Of a stretch of DNA of 64,000 bases, positions 51,496-60,497 are shown piece by piece; the first letter of the stretch is position 1, and each line of letters begins with the position of its first letter. A program made the translations under genes and the position numbers. Where the stretch lies: NCBI RefSeq assembly GCF_018224885.1, contig NZ_JAGTXB010000008.1, forward strand, positions 1 through 64,000. Direction: 5' to 3'. A model generated the notes under the pieces. The model had not been told where the DNA came from, did not search any database, and saw only the letters and a program-made list of their open reading frames with translations. The DNA comes from Chitinophaga hostae. Lineage in GTDB: Bacteria > Bacteroidota > Bacteroidia > Chitinophagales > Chitinophagaceae.

Positions 51496-53192
51496 TAAAT
51501 ATTCCCTTTTTTGCGTTCACTCACTGCGTGATCACATGCACGGGCGGTGAGCGCCATATAGGTGATAGAAGGATTTACACAGGAAGAAGAAGTCATGCAG
51601 GCGCCATCAGTGACAAATACATTTTTAGCGGCATGTACCTGGTTAAAATCGTTCAGCACCGATGTTTTGGGATCCCTTCCCATACGGGCGGTTCCCATTT
51701 CGTGGATACAATGTCCGGGAGGAGGCGCACTATCATACCCACCCACATTTTTCAGACCTGCAGCTTCCAGCATTTCTATAGCGCTGGCCTGCATATCCTT
51801 GCGCATCGCCATTTCATTTTCTTTAAACTCACAGTCTATATCCAGTGTTGGCAATCCGTATTTGTCTTTCTTGTTTTTATTCATCGTTACCTTATTCTCA
51901 AAATAAGGCAGGTGTTCACCCCAGGAACCAACTCCCATGCTCCATTTACCGGGTTCTGTCTGGGCTTCTTTCAGCGTTATTCCAATACCTTCCATGCTCG
52001 TACCTCTGCCTCTGCCGGCGCCGCCCTGGTAACCAAACCCTCTTACATAATCCTTTTGCCTGGTGCTGTCGTTGATATTCCGGAAACGGGGAATATAGAT
52101 GCCATTCGGCCTGCGGCCGCTGTTGTAGTACTGGTCTTCAAAACCTTCATATTCGCCACCGGCGCCTACGCCATAATGGTGGTCCATCAGGTTATGCCCC
52201 AGTTGCCCGCTATCGTTTCCAAAACCATTCGGGAAACGGTCGGATACTGAATTCAGCATGAGCCAGCTGGTACCCAGGGTAGAAGCATTCAGGAAAATGA
52301 TATCTGCATAATATTCCACTGTTTGCAGTGTATGAGAATCCATCACCCTTACTCCTGTTGCTTTGCTTTTATCCTTATCATACAATACTTCCAGTACAAT
52401 GGAATCCGGGCGCAGCGTCATATTGCCGGTAGCTGCGGCGGCGGGCAACGTAACGCCGTTGCTGCTGAAGTAACCGGTAAACGGACATCCGCGTGCGCAC
52501 AGGTTACGATACTGACACGGACCGCGGTCTTTTAATCCTTTGGTCAGATGGGCCGCACGACCAATAGTTATTATACGGTCATTGTACTTCTCCTTAATGC
52601 GGGCAGCCACGTGTTTTTCGAGACAGTTCATTTCCATTGGCGGAAGAAAAACGCCATCCGGTAATTGCGGTAAGCCTTCGGCTTGTCCGCTTACCCCGAT
52701 GTATTTTTCTACATATTCATACCAGGGAGCAATGTCTTTATAACGGATAGGCCAGTCTACTCCGTGGCCATCTTTTGCGTTAGCTTCAAAATCGAGATCG
52801 CTCCAGCGGTAAACCTGCCGGCCCCACATGAGGGAGCGACCACCTACATGGTAACCACGCAGCCAGTTGAAGGGTTTGATTTCATTATAGGGGTTCTCGT
52901 TATCATCTACCCAGTACTGTTGTGTGGCCTCATCAAAGGCGTAGCAGCGGCTCTGGATAGGATGTTTTTCCCTCATTTCGCTGGTAGTATTGAGATGGTG
53001 GGCGAACTCCCAGGGCGCTTTCATAGCGGTGGTATAATCCTTAATGTGTTCCACATTGCGGCCCCTTTCCAGTACCAGCGTTTTCAGGCCTTTTTCACTC
53101 AGTTCCTTTGCAGCCCAGCCACCGCTGATGCCGGAACCTACTACGATGGCATCGTAGGTGTTTTCTTTTACAGCCTTTATATTAAGATTCAT
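51495..53192 (-). CDS. GMC-family oxidoreductase, paralogue 2
   Basis: FAD-dependent oxidoreductase of the GMC (glucose-methanol-choline) type, 565 residues from MNLNIKAVKENTYDAIVVGS. The Rossmann dinucleotide motif is VVGSGISGGWAAKELSEKG, and GGRSLMWGRQVYRWSDLDFE plus the C-terminal histidine region (HEMGTARMGRDPKTSVLNDF) follow. Similar bacterial proteins are large subunits of gluconate 2-dehydrogenase-like sugar/alcohol dehydrogenases. A closely related paralogue lies directly upstream (53278-54975), and both belong with the small subunit at 55042-55617. Substrate unknown. ATG at 53192 is used; an earlier alternative start would add 19 residues unlike the paralogue's start. Confidence 0.92.
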   Translation of the reverse strand: MNLNIKAVKENTYDAIVVGSGISGGWAAKELSEKGLKTLVLERGRNVEHIKDYTTAMKAPWEFAHHLNTTSEMREKHPIQSRCYAFDEATQQYWVDDNENPYNEIKPFNWLRGYHVGGRSLMWGRQVYRWSDLDFEANAKDGHGVDWPIRYKDIAPWYEYVEKYIGVSGQAEGLPQLPDGVFLPPMEMNCLEKHVAARIKEKYNDRIITIGRAAHLTKGLKDRGPCQYRNLCARGCPFTGYFSSNGVTLPAAAATGNMTLRPDSIVLEVLYDKDKSKATGVRVMDSHTLQTVEYYADIIFLNASTLGTSWLMLNSVSDRFPNGFGNDSGQLGHNLMDHHYGVGAGGEYEGFEDQYYNSGRRPNGIYIPRFRNINDSTRQKDYVRGFGYQGGAGRGRGTSMEGIGITLKEAQTEPGKWSMGVGSWGEHLPYFENKVTMNKNKKDKYGLPTLDIDCEFKENEMAMRKDMQASAIEMLEAAGLKNVGGYDSAPPPGHCIHEMGTARMGRDPKTSVLNDFNQVHAAKNVFVTDGACMTSSSCVNPSITYMALTARACDHAVSERKKGNI

Positions 53193-53277
53193 GTCGTCGT
53201 GCGTTAAAAGCGCGTAGCGGCCAGGACCTAGCTTTCTGTGAAGCTGCAATCCTGACCGCTAAGTACTGTTATAAAAA

Positions 53278-54975
53278 TCAGATATTACCTTTCTTCAGTT
53301 CTTTAACTGCGTAGTCCACCGCACGGGCTGTCATAGCCATGTAGGTGAGGGAAGGGTTTACGCAGGAAGCGGAGGCCATGAAAGATCCATCAGTTACGAA
53401 TACATTCTTCACAGCATGCATTTGGTTGAAGCCGTTGAGTATGGATGTTTTCGGATCGCGGCCCATACGTGCAGTACCCATTTCATGAATGGCCATACCG
53501 GGGTAAGAACCGTTGTCGTACGTTTTCACATTCTTCATACCTGCTGCTTCCAGCATTTCGGCGGCATCATTCATCATGTCCACGCGCATTTTCTTTTCAT
53601 TCTCTTTAAATTCGGCGTCGAACTTCAACACTGGCTGTCCCCATGCGTCTTTCACAGACGAGTCGAGGGTTACCTGGTTGGCTTCATACGGCAAGCATTC
53701 GCCAAAGCCGCCCAAACCGACACTCCATTGGCCCGGTTCAGTGAGCATTTCTTTAAAATCTTTACCCACGCCCATTTCAGCGATACCGCGGCTCCATCCT
53801 GAGCGGCTGGCGCCACCCTGGTAACCAAATCCACGGATATAATCACGTTTATCGGTACCAATGTTACGATAGCGTGGTACATAGATACCGTTGGCCCGGC
53901 GGCCGAAATAGTATTTATCTTCATATCCTTCTGCGGTGCCGGAAGCGCCGGTACGGAAGTGGTGGTCCATCAGGTATTTACCCAGCACGCCGCTATCGTT
54001 ACCCAATCCGTTCGGGAAGCGGGAAGACACGGAGTTCAGCATTACAAAGGTAGAGCCCAATGTTGAACCGTTGATGAAGATGATTTTTGCGTAATATTCT
54101 ACTGTTTGTTTGGTATGTTTATCGATCACCTTTACACCGGTGGCTTTACCCAGCTTCTCATCATAGATCACGGAGTTCACGATGGAATCGGGACGCAGCG
54201 TAAGGTTACCGGTGGCTACTGCTGCAGGCAGCGTTGATGATTGCGTGCTGAAGTAGGCGCCAAACGGACATCCGCGGCTGCAAAGATTGCGGTACTGGCA
54301 TTTTTCACGACCCGGGAGCGGCTGGGTGATATTGGCCACACGCCCCATTGTGATGATACGGCCTTTGAATTTGTCTTCCACACTTTTCTTTACATCTTTT
54401 TCCACACAGTTCATTTCCATAGCAGGCATAAACTGGCCATCGGGCAGTTGTGGCAACCCTTCCCTGGTACCGCTGATACCTGCAAATTTCTCTACATAGT
54501 CGTACCAGGGGGCAATATCTTTATAACGGATAGGCCAGTCTACCGCGATGCCATCCTTCAGGTTGGCTTCAAAGTCGATATCGCTGAGACGATAGGACTG
54601 ACGGCCCCACATGATAGACTTACCACCTACGATATCCGGGCGATACCAGTCAAAGCGTTTTACTTCATTATACGGACTTTCGGAATCGTTGATCCAATAT
54701 TTTTCGTTGTGCTCACTATAGGGATAGTCGCGGCTCAGTTTAGGGTGCGTTTCTCGCTGATCCACGGTGATGCGGCCGCGGTGTTTGAACTCCCAGGGAT
54801 CTTTGGTAGCCGTTTCATAATCCTTCACATGCTCCAGTGGTTTTCCGCGGTCCAGCATGAGCACTTTTAATCCTTTTTCGGTGAGTTCTTTTGCGGCCCA
54901 GCCACCACTAACGCCAGAGCCAATAACGATGGCATCATAGGTGTTCTGTTCCTGTGCTTTTATATTCAGGTTCAT
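53278..54975 (-). CDS. GMC-family oxidoreductase, paralogue 1
   Basis: FAD-dependent dehydrogenase, 565 residues, beginning MNLNIKAQEQNTYDAIVIGS with the Rossmann loop VIGSGVSGGWAAKELTEKG. The paralogue 51495-53192 has the same length and repeated motifs (GGKSIMWGRQSYRLSDIDFE, HEMGTARMGRDPKTSILNGF), so the pair comes from a tandem duplication. Downstream of the Tat-exported small subunit, with which it probably forms a membrane-linked sugar or alcohol dehydrogenase passing electrons to cytochrome c. Substrate differs perhaps between the two paralogues. The start codon follows the small-subunit stop by 66 bases of AGC-type repeat and spacer. Confidence 0.93.
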   Translation of the reverse strand: MNLNIKAQEQNTYDAIVIGSGVSGGWAAKELTEKGLKVLMLDRGKPLEHVKDYETATKDPWEFKHRGRITVDQRETHPKLSRDYPYSEHNEKYWINDSESPYNEVKRFDWYRPDIVGGKSIMWGRQSYRLSDIDFEANLKDGIAVDWPIRYKDIAPWYDYVEKFAGISGTREGLPQLPDGQFMPAMEMNCVEKDVKKSVEDKFKGRIITMGRVANITQPLPGREKCQYRNLCSRGCPFGAYFSTQSSTLPAAVATGNLTLRPDSIVNSVIYDEKLGKATGVKVIDKHTKQTVEYYAKIIFINGSTLGSTFVMLNSVSSRFPNGLGNDSGVLGKYLMDHHFRTGASGTAEGYEDKYYFGRRANGIYVPRYRNIGTDKRDYIRGFGYQGGASRSGWSRGIAEMGVGKDFKEMLTEPGQWSVGLGGFGECLPYEANQVTLDSSVKDAWGQPVLKFDAEFKENEKKMRVDMMNDAAEMLEAAGMKNVKTYDNGSYPGMAIHEMGTARMGRDPKTSILNGFNQMHAVKNVFVTDGSFMASASCVNPSLTYMAMTARAVDYAVKELKKGNI

Positions 54976-54997
54976 ATCATATTATGTTTGAAACGTA

Positions 54998-55036
54998 AAA
55001 AAAAGCTGAAAGCATAAAGCTAAAAGCATAAGGTGC
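54998..55036. repeat. Short AGC-type repeat next to a stop codon
   Basis: Variants of AAAGCTGAAAGCATAAAGCT followed by AAAAGCATAAGG, five bases from the stop of the small-subunit gene. It belongs to the same family as the arrays at 1852, 5596 and 46955. Confidence 0.6.
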
Positions 55037-55041
55037 AGCGC

Positions 55042-55617
55042 TTAAACGGCCCAGGCTTTTTCACCTTTGGTATAAGGTATACAACCTTCGTATTTACCAG
55101 GAACCGGCACATAGCGAAGGGCTTTGGTGGCGCCCGGTTCGGAGGTGAAATAACCCAGGAGGGTCAGTTCTTTCAGGTATTGGAAATAGTGGGTAGGATC
55201 TCCTTCCTTTTTATCTTTACGTTTATTATAGTCAACGCGTTCCTGCTCAATTTTGGTGAGCAGTTCTGTCCGTTGTTCCGGCGTGATCTCGACGAAGCCT
55301 TTTTTGAATTGTTTGTTACTGGCTTCTTCTATCTTCGAAAGTCCATCCAGGAATACCTGCTGATCTTCTTTCTTGTAGCAATCGTTCATCATTACAAGCA
55401 TGAATTCCTCTACTTTGGCATCTTTAGCACCAGGCGTACTGGTTTTGGGTATGATGGTTTCCGCTATCTCAGCCAGTAATGCCTTGGTTTCCGGCTTTTG
55501 CAAATCATAATTTTTCGGAGCGGAGCCTGTGCAGCTTTCTAAGGCTGATAACGTGGAAGCGGAAATGGCGGTGCCTAACAAAATCGCCACATTCCTGATT
55601 GCGTCTCTTCTGTGCAT
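55042..55617 (-). CDS. Gluconate 2-dehydrogenase subunit 3 family protein, Tat-exported
   Basis: A 191-residue protein with a twin-arginine signal (MHRRDAIRNVAILLGTAISA) and a cysteine at about residue 29 that may be lipidated. The mature part has the subunit-3 pattern: LLAEIAETIIPKTSTPGAKD, EFMLVMMNDCYKKEDQQVFL and FYFQYLKELTLLGYFTSEPG-like motifs. It usually escorts a folded FAD dehydrogenase through the Tat system and anchors it. The two GMC genes follow on the same strand. ATG at 55617 starts the signal; the frame continues open to 55674. Confidence 0.9.
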   Translation of the reverse strand: MHRRDAIRNVAILLGTAISASTLSALESCTGSAPKNYDLQKPETKALLAEIAETIIPKTSTPGAKDAKVEEFMLVMMNDCYKKEDQQVFLDGLSKIEEASNKQFKKGFVEITPEQRTELLTKIEQERVDYNKRKDKKEGDPTHYFQYLKELTLLGYFTSEPGATKALRYVPVPGKYEGCIPYTKGEKAWAV

Positions 55618-55742
55618 AATTAGTAAATTGATTTGACCTTCGAACAAGTTGAAAAAAAAATTGCTAAAAACCAAATAAAACTATGATTAATCTGATGAAT
55701 ATGATTTTCCTGATGGGTAAAAAGAGATATTTACCAAAAACA

Positions 55743-55777
55743 AAGAACCCGTCTGATATGCTATCAAACGGGTTCTT
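55743..55777 (-). terminator. Terminator after the L,D-transpeptidase-like gene
   Basis: Nine-base stem AAGAACCCG/CGGGTTCTT with an inner TGATA-TGC-TATCA pairing. On the minus strand TGTTTTTGG follows. It lies about 80 bases past the stop at 55858. Confidence 0.75.
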
Positions 55778-55814
55778 GCTTATATCTTCGCTGTTTTTAC
55801 TTTGCTTATATCTT

Positions 55815-55857
55815 CGCTGCATTTACTAACAGCTAACCGCTAAAAGCTAACAGCTGC
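55815..55857. repeat. CTGCATTTACTAACAGC repeat abutting a stop codon
   Basis: TTCGCTGCATTTACTAACAG, then CTAACCGCTAAAAGCTAACAGC and CTGC run to the base before the stop of the L,D-transpeptidase-like gene. It shares the TGCATTTACTAACAGC word with 27694-27724 and 5596-5698. Confidence 0.65.
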
Positions 55858-56607
55858 CTACATAATATATTTTCCTTTGTCATCCACCAGTACAACCGGG
55901 AGCCGGTGGTGTTTTTCAAAATAATCGTATGCCCCTCTCAGTTCCGACCAGAATTGTTTGGAAGAACCATCAGTGAGGGAAAAAGTGCCGAGATAGTTCA
56001 TGGAGCCGGGATTACCGAATTTAACCGGGAAAACGTGTACCGGGATAAAATCCTGTCCGGCGTTTTTGGCATTTACCGCCAAAATATATACTTCGTCAAT
56101 AAATTCATCTGTTAAAGGAATACAGCCTACGGTAATACAATTGCCATGGATATAGATTTCTCCGCCCGGATTTTTGGCGTCGCTCAGGATGCGGTCGGAA
56201 AAATTGGGATAGTTGATACCCAGTGACAGGTGATAATTACTGTTAGGATTAAAATCGTTGATATAGTAGAAGCCTTCCGGTACCTGGCGGTCGCCTTCCT
56301 TGCGTTTAGGTCCCATTTTACCCGACAGCGTGCATACGCGGTAGGATTTAAACAGACGGAAGGTATCAGATGCGCTATTCTTCACCCAAATTTCCATCTC
56401 GCTATCGAGCTTAAAGGAGCGGATAAACATATACCTGGCCGGATATGTAAGTCCTTTCTTTTCAAACTCTTTTTTCAGCAACTCTTCCTTTTCACGGTAT
56501 GCCTCTCCTACTTTGGGAAACATTTTCTGGTTGTCGAGGAAGGATTGCTGGGCAAAAATTTTGCCTGCACCCAACAAAATCAAGACGATTACAACAAGTC
56601 GCTTCAT
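55858..56607 (-). CDS. L,D-transpeptidase (YkuD/YafK-like) domain protein, exported
   Basis: A 249-residue protein with a signal peptide (MKRLVVIVLILLGAGKIFAQ). The catalytic motif is H154-GNCITVG-C162 (HGNCITVGCIPLTDEFI), the L,D-transpeptidase pattern HGxxxxxGC. It is closest in appearance to the YafK branch, whose members work on murein cross-links and lipoprotein attachments. Periplasmic. The Cys in front (C157) is additional. It is downstream of a two-helix protein of unknown role and is followed by repeats and a terminator. Confidence 0.88.
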   Translation of the reverse strand: MKRLVVIVLILLGAGKIFAQQSFLDNQKMFPKVGEAYREKEELLKKEFEKKGLTYPARYMFIRSFKLDSEMEIWVKNSASDTFRLFKSYRVCTLSGKMGPKRKEGDRQVPEGFYYINDFNPNSNYHLSLGINYPNFSDRILSDAKNPGGEIYIHGNCITVGCIPLTDEFIDEVYILAVNAKNAGQDFIPVHVFPVKFGNPGSMNYLGTFSLTDGSSKQFWSELRGAYDYFEKHHRLPVVLVDDKGKYIM

Positions 56608-56631
56608 ACTAATTCAACAAAATTTTAATAT

Positions 56632-56820
56632 TTAAACCAGGTTTACGTAAGCAAGATAAAACAATAACAGGGCAATAATAAAATATATTACCATACTCAC
56701 TTTCTTGCTGGCAATCTTCAGTATATAGTGCTTGTGCCCCTGATAGATCAATATAGCCGTAAAAGCCTGGAAAATTCCACCTAACAAAAACAATACACCA
56801 AACAGTGTCTGTATCCTCAT
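56632..56820 (-). CDS. Small two-helix membrane protein, unknown
   Basis: A 62-residue frame (MRIQTLFGVLFLLGGIFQAF start) with two hydrophobic segments, about 7-26 and 42-60, joined by a short basic loop (GHKHYILKIASKKVS). Not recognised. It sits 24 bases before the L,D-transpeptidase-like gene on the same strand, which suggests co-transcription. Its hydrophobic pattern is convincing, but it is short. Confidence 0.55.
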   Translation of the reverse strand: MRIQTLFGVLFLLGGIFQAFTAILIYQGHKHYILKIASKKVSMVIYFIIALLLFYLAYVNLV

Positions 56821-56870
56821 AAAAAACGGAACGGTTATTTTAATTATTGTAAAGTTAAGTGATTATTCCT

Positions 56871-57692
56871 TTACTGTAGTTTTATCCATTCCAGTTTTAC
56901 GACTCCCGCGTCCATTCCTGAAGTATAGGTACCACGTACGGGGTATTTACCGCCGTTATACGCATAAGAGTAGGTGCTGGTTACCACGCGGGAGGTGTTA
57001 GCGCTGCTGACGTTCTCCGTCAGGATGTTGTTGGCAGAAAGGTTGGCGGCGTTGAGTTCCATTAAAACAGCCAGTTCCGGTTGTTGCTGTTGCGGGTTCT
57101 GCCTGTTATCGTAAGTATAGCTGGCAGCGGAGGTATGCAGGAACTTGCTGTAACCGGGCTGTTTGCCGTAAGTATCCATACGGGTTATGTTCCCTGCAGC
57201 ATCCCAGGTAAACTGCTGGTAACCGGTATTTTCCCAGGTACCCTTAGCCGGATTTTTACCAAACAGGAAGCGGGTGGCCAGTTTACCGCCTTCATTATAC
57301 ACCAGTGAATCGTAGGTATATACTTCGTTGTTACGGTAGTAACTGATCTTGGCTACCTTATCACCTGTGGCGGTATAGTCGTACGAGGTATACAGATCAC
57401 CGGTAGTAGCCTGTTCCTCGTCGGCAAAAAGACATTTTACCAGGCGGCCATTTTCATAAACAGGTAATTGCACGTCGCTGTAACTGGCATTTTCTGTTTT
57501 ATGAAACTGTACAATCTTACTGATGGTTTTGTCTGCATTATATTCCAGCACCGTTTGACCTGCCGGAGAAGAGATTTTATGCAGATAGGAACCTGGCTGG
57601 GTGCCCCGGTCTGAACGAAAAGCCGAAAAAACAATTACTGACGCCATGAGCATGGCTACGCTGGCCCTTTGGGCGGTAGATTTGTTGAGCAT
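56871..57692 (-). CDS. Exported protein of unknown function with YD-like repeats
   Basis: A 273-residue protein with a signal sequence (about 8-25). The body contains repeated strand pairs of the form YDYTATGDKVAKISYY, YNEGGKLATRFLF and FTWDAAGNITRMDTYG, like YD/RHS-type or DUF4595 repeats. It ends YTSGMDAGVVKLEWIKLQ. Exported, probably periplasmic or surface. Function unknown. It has no close partner; the upstream 310 bases are A+T-rich. Confidence 0.8.
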   Translation of the reverse strand: MLNKSTAQRASVAMLMASVIVFSAFRSDRGTQPGSYLHKISSPAGQTVLEYNADKTISKIVQFHKTENASYSDVQLPVYENGRLVKCLFADEEQATTGDLYTSYDYTATGDKVAKISYYRNNEVYTYDSLVYNEGGKLATRFLFGKNPAKGTWENTGYQQFTWDAAGNITRMDTYGKQPGYSKFLHTSAASYTYDNRQNPQQQQPELAVLMELNAANLSANNILTENVSSANTSRVVTSTYSYAYNGGKYPVRGTYTSGMDAGVVKLEWIKLQ

Positions 57693-57828
57693 AGGTTATC
57701 AAATTATGATTTTCACATTATATAAAGAAGGCATAAAAATATGGTTAATACCATGGCAAACAAGCCTGATATGGTTATTAAGTTGTTAATGATAAAGGAT
57801 TTAATAAAATCAGCCATCCTAACCAGTA

Positions 57829-57836
57829 CAAATATA
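57829..57836 (-). promoter_or_regulatory. Minus-7 element, exact TATATTTG
   Basis: Minus-strand TATATTTG in the 310-base A+T-rich gap is an exact TAnnTTTG. It lies about 137 bases before the start of the YD-like gene. No minus-33 TTG is seen at normal spacing. The rest of this gap contains only the hppD terminator. Confidence 0.35.
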
Positions 57837-57888
57837 TAAATTAAATTTATACATTATAATAGTTAAATATTTATTTAGATTAAAATAA

Positions 57889-57918
57889 AAAAGCCCGCCG
57901 GGAAATCCTGGCGGGCTC
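57889..57918 (-). terminator. Terminator after hppD
   Basis: G+C-rich stem GCCCGCC/GGCGGGC with a ten-base loop, followed on the minus strand by TTTTTTATTTT, 85 bases past the hppD stop. It probably ends the hmgA-hppD unit. Confidence 0.85.
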
Positions 57919-58002
57919 TGCATTTAATTGTTGTAACCATTATCATCACGGGCCTGAACTGTTTCCCCCACGGGGGAAGCAACTAAAGATGGCATAGGAA
58001 AA

Positions 58003-59133
58003 CTATAAGTTACCGCGCAGGGCCTGTTCTCTTTCAATAGATTCAAACAGGGCCTTGAAGTTACCTTTACCAAAGGACTGTGCTCCTTTACGCTGAATAA
58101 TTTCAAAAAATACGGTTGGTCTGTCTTGTATAGGTTTTGTGAAAATCTGCAGCAGGTAACCTTCATCATCGCGGTCTACCAGGATACCCAGCTGTTGCAG
58201 CGGGGCCACTGCTTCATCGATTTTACCCACCCTTTCCAGCAGTGTTTCGTAGTATACGTCCGGCACTTTCAGGAACTCTACTCCCCTGCTCTGCAATTCG
58301 GACACCGTTTTCACGATATCATTCGTAGCAATGGCTACGTGTTGAACGCCGGGTCCGCCGTAGAAATCCAGGTATTCTTCGATCTGGGATTTCTTTTTTC
58401 CTTCTGCCGGTTCATTGATCGGGAATTTCACACGGCCGTTGCCGTTACTCATTACTTTACTCATCAATGCGGAATATTCGGTGGAAATATCGCTGTCGTC
58501 GAAGGAGATCAGGTTTTTGAAGCCCATTACGCGTTCATAAAATTCCACCCAGGTATTCATCTCGTTCCAGCCCACATTACCTACGCAATGGTCGACATAC
58601 TGTAACCCGGTATCAGTTGGATTATAATCTGTTTTCCAGGCTTTATATCCCGGCAGGAAAAGTCCTTTATAATTTTTCCGTTCCACGAACACATGCACGG
58701 TATCTCCGTAGGTACGAATACCGCTGCGCACTACCTCTCCAAACTCGTCTTTTTCCACCGTAGGCTCAAGATAAGGCGTAGCGCCGCGTTTGATGGTTTC
58801 CTCGTAAGCAGAGCGGGCATCGTCCACCCACAATGCCAGTACCTTTACGCCATCGCCATGTTTGGCAACATGACGCGCAATATCTGTATCCGGCAGCAAC
58901 GAAGTGGTCAGTACAAAACGCAGCTTATTCTGCACCAGTACATAAGAGGTTCTGTCTTTCACACCGGTTTCCGGTCCTGCATAGGCAACGGATTGAAAAC
59001 CGAAAGCTGTTTTGTAGTAATGCGCGGCCTGTTTGGCGTTGCCCACATAAAACTCAACATAGTCGGTACCGTTGAGTGGTAAAAAATCCTGCTGACCGGT
59101 TAGGTTGTCGGCATTCACTAATGCTGTTTCCAT
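58003..59133 (-). CDS. hppD: 4-hydroxyphenylpyruvate dioxygenase
   Basis: Iron-dependent dioxygenase that converts 4-hydroxyphenylpyruvate to homogentisate in tyrosine breakdown, 376 residues. It is built of two vicinal-oxygen-chelate domains; the iron ligands are in VDHCVGNVGW, GPGVQHVAIATNDI and PTVFFEIIQRKG near the C terminus. The C-terminal FGKGNFKALFESIEREQALR is the conserved capping helix. The ATG at 59133 is used rather than a TTG three codons earlier. It lies 44 bases after hmgA on the same strand, giving the consecutive steps of the pathway. Confidence 0.96.
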   Translation of the reverse strand: METALVNADNLTGQQDFLPLNGTDYVEFYVGNAKQAAHYYKTAFGFQSVAYAGPETGVKDRTSYVLVQNKLRFVLTTSLLPDTDIARHVAKHGDGVKVLALWVDDARSAYEETIKRGATPYLEPTVEKDEFGEVVRSGIRTYGDTVHVFVERKNYKGLFLPGYKAWKTDYNPTDTGLQYVDHCVGNVGWNEMNTWVEFYERVMGFKNLISFDDSDISTEYSALMSKVMSNGNGRVKFPINEPAEGKKKSQIEEYLDFYGGPGVQHVAIATNDIVKTVSELQSRGVEFLKVPDVYYETLLERVGKIDEAVAPLQQLGILVDRDDEGYLLQIFTKPIQDRPTVFFEIIQRKGAQSFGKGNFKALFESIEREQALRGNL

Positions 59134-59177
59134 AACATTCAATTGTTTTGGTTTTATAAGTAGGTTGGTTTTACCAT

Positions 59178-60335
59178 TTATTCTGCCCAGCTCATCACAT
59201 AGCTCCCATCTTCAATACCCAATGCTGCTTCTGTGATCTGTAACGGATGAAAGGTATCCACCATTACGGCCAGTTCTTTTGTTTCTTTTGCGCCGATGCT
59301 TTTTTCCACAGCTCCGGGATGCGGCCCGTGCGGAATCCCGGCGGGATGCAGGGTGATCATACCACGCACCACATGCTTACGGCTCATAAAATCGCCGTCC
59401 ACATAATACAATACCTCGTCGCTGTCGATGTTGCTATGATTATATGGCGCCGGAATGGACTGCGGATGGTAGTCGAACAACCGGGGACAGAAAGAGCACA
59501 CCACAAAGTTGGTCCCCTCGAACGTTTGATGTACCGGTGGTGGCTGATGTACCCGTCCTGTGATCGGTTCAAAATCATGAATGGAAAAGGCAAACGGATA
59601 TTCGCAGCCATCCCATCCTACTACGTCAAAAGGATGATGTTTATAATGAATCGGGTAGACGATGCCTTTCTTTTTAATGCGGATCAGGAAATCGCCTTCC
59701 TCATCGATCGTTTCCAGGTTTTGCGGTTGCCGGATATCCCTTTCACAGAAGGGAGCATGCTCCAGCAGTTGTCCGTATTTGCTCAGGTATCTTTTGGGAT
59801 AACGGATAGGACTAAACGACTCCACAATAAACAGGCGGTTGTCTGCCGTATTAAAAGTAACCTGGTAAATGGTACCGCGTGGTATCACGAGGTAATCGCC
59901 ATAACCGAATTCCAGCTGTCCGTACTGCGTTTTGAGTACACCGCTGCCTTCATGCACAAAGATCATTTCATCCGCATCTGCATTTTTGTAGAAATAACCT
60001 TCCATGCTTTTACGGGGCGATGCCAATACAATATGTAGATCATTATTGACCAGTACTGCTTTCCGGCTTTGCAAAAAATCGTCTTCCGGTTTTATATTAA
60101 ACCCCATGAAACTGCGGTGTTTCAGCATCTTTTCCTCCGCCACTTTGGGCGCAACGGAATAAGGTTCATCCACCTTTACAATCTCCGTAGGTGGATGACA
60201 GTGATACAGCAGGCTGGAGTGGGAAGAAAAACCCTCTGTAGAAAACAACTGTTCCGAATACAGCTGGCCGTCCGGTTTGCGGAACTGGGTATGGCGCTTA
60301 TGCGGTATTTGTCCGAGTTTATAATAATGTGGCAT
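59178..60335 (-). CDS. hmgA: Homogentisate 1,2-dioxygenase
   Basis: Opens the ring of homogentisate to maleylacetoacetate; 385 residues from MPHYYKLGQIPHKRHTQFRK. The C-terminal iron site is visible in TLHPAGIPHGPHPGAVEKSI with further ligand VDTFHPL, and HSNIDSDEVLYYVDGDF before it. This short bacterial form is common in Bacteroidota. First gene of a two-gene unit with hppD. Three direct repeats and an exact minus-7 element lie upstream and suggest regulated expression. The later ATG at 60335 is preferred to the longer frame from 60371. Confidence 0.93.
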   Translation of the reverse strand: MPHYYKLGQIPHKRHTQFRKPDGQLYSEQLFSTEGFSSHSSLLYHCHPPTEIVKVDEPYSVAPKVAEEKMLKHRSFMGFNIKPEDDFLQSRKAVLVNNDLHIVLASPRKSMEGYFYKNADADEMIFVHEGSGVLKTQYGQLEFGYGDYLVIPRGTIYQVTFNTADNRLFIVESFSPIRYPKRYLSKYGQLLEHAPFCERDIRQPQNLETIDEEGDFLIRIKKKGIVYPIHYKHHPFDVVGWDGCEYPFAFSIHDFEPITGRVHQPPPVHQTFEGTNFVVCSFCPRLFDYHPQSIPAPYNHSNIDSDEVLYYVDGDFMSRKHVVRGMITLHPAGIPHGPHPGAVEKSIGAKETKELAVMVDTFHPLQITEAALGIEDGSYVMSWAE

Positions 60336-60361
60336 GATGGGTAGATTAAATAAAATTGTTT

Positions 60362-60413
60362 TGGTGTACAATTAAAGATTGAAGTGGTGTATGATTCATG
60401 CTGGTGTATGATC
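60362..60413. promoter_or_regulatory. Three direct repeats TGGTGTAYRATY upstream of hmgA
   Basis: TGGTGTACAATT (60362-60373), TGGTGTATGATT (60385-60396) and TGGTGTATGATC (60402-60413) are three near-identical copies spaced 23 and 17 bases. They lie between hmgA and its minus-7 element, so a regulator could bind there; the regulator is unknown. Confidence 0.5.
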
Positions 60414-60497
60414 AGAATGATATATCAATGCACAACCTGTAAATGGCAGCAAATAATTAAGATACACATACACAGGAATAGCAGAAAAATACTATTA

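Noticed and set aside
55681..55716. Possible remnant of a family A/B arm (GATTAATCTGATGAATATGA)
   Set aside because: It resembles the GATGATTATGATGATTTTC part of the arms, but there is no matching second arm and the similarity is limited to simple A+T-rich words.
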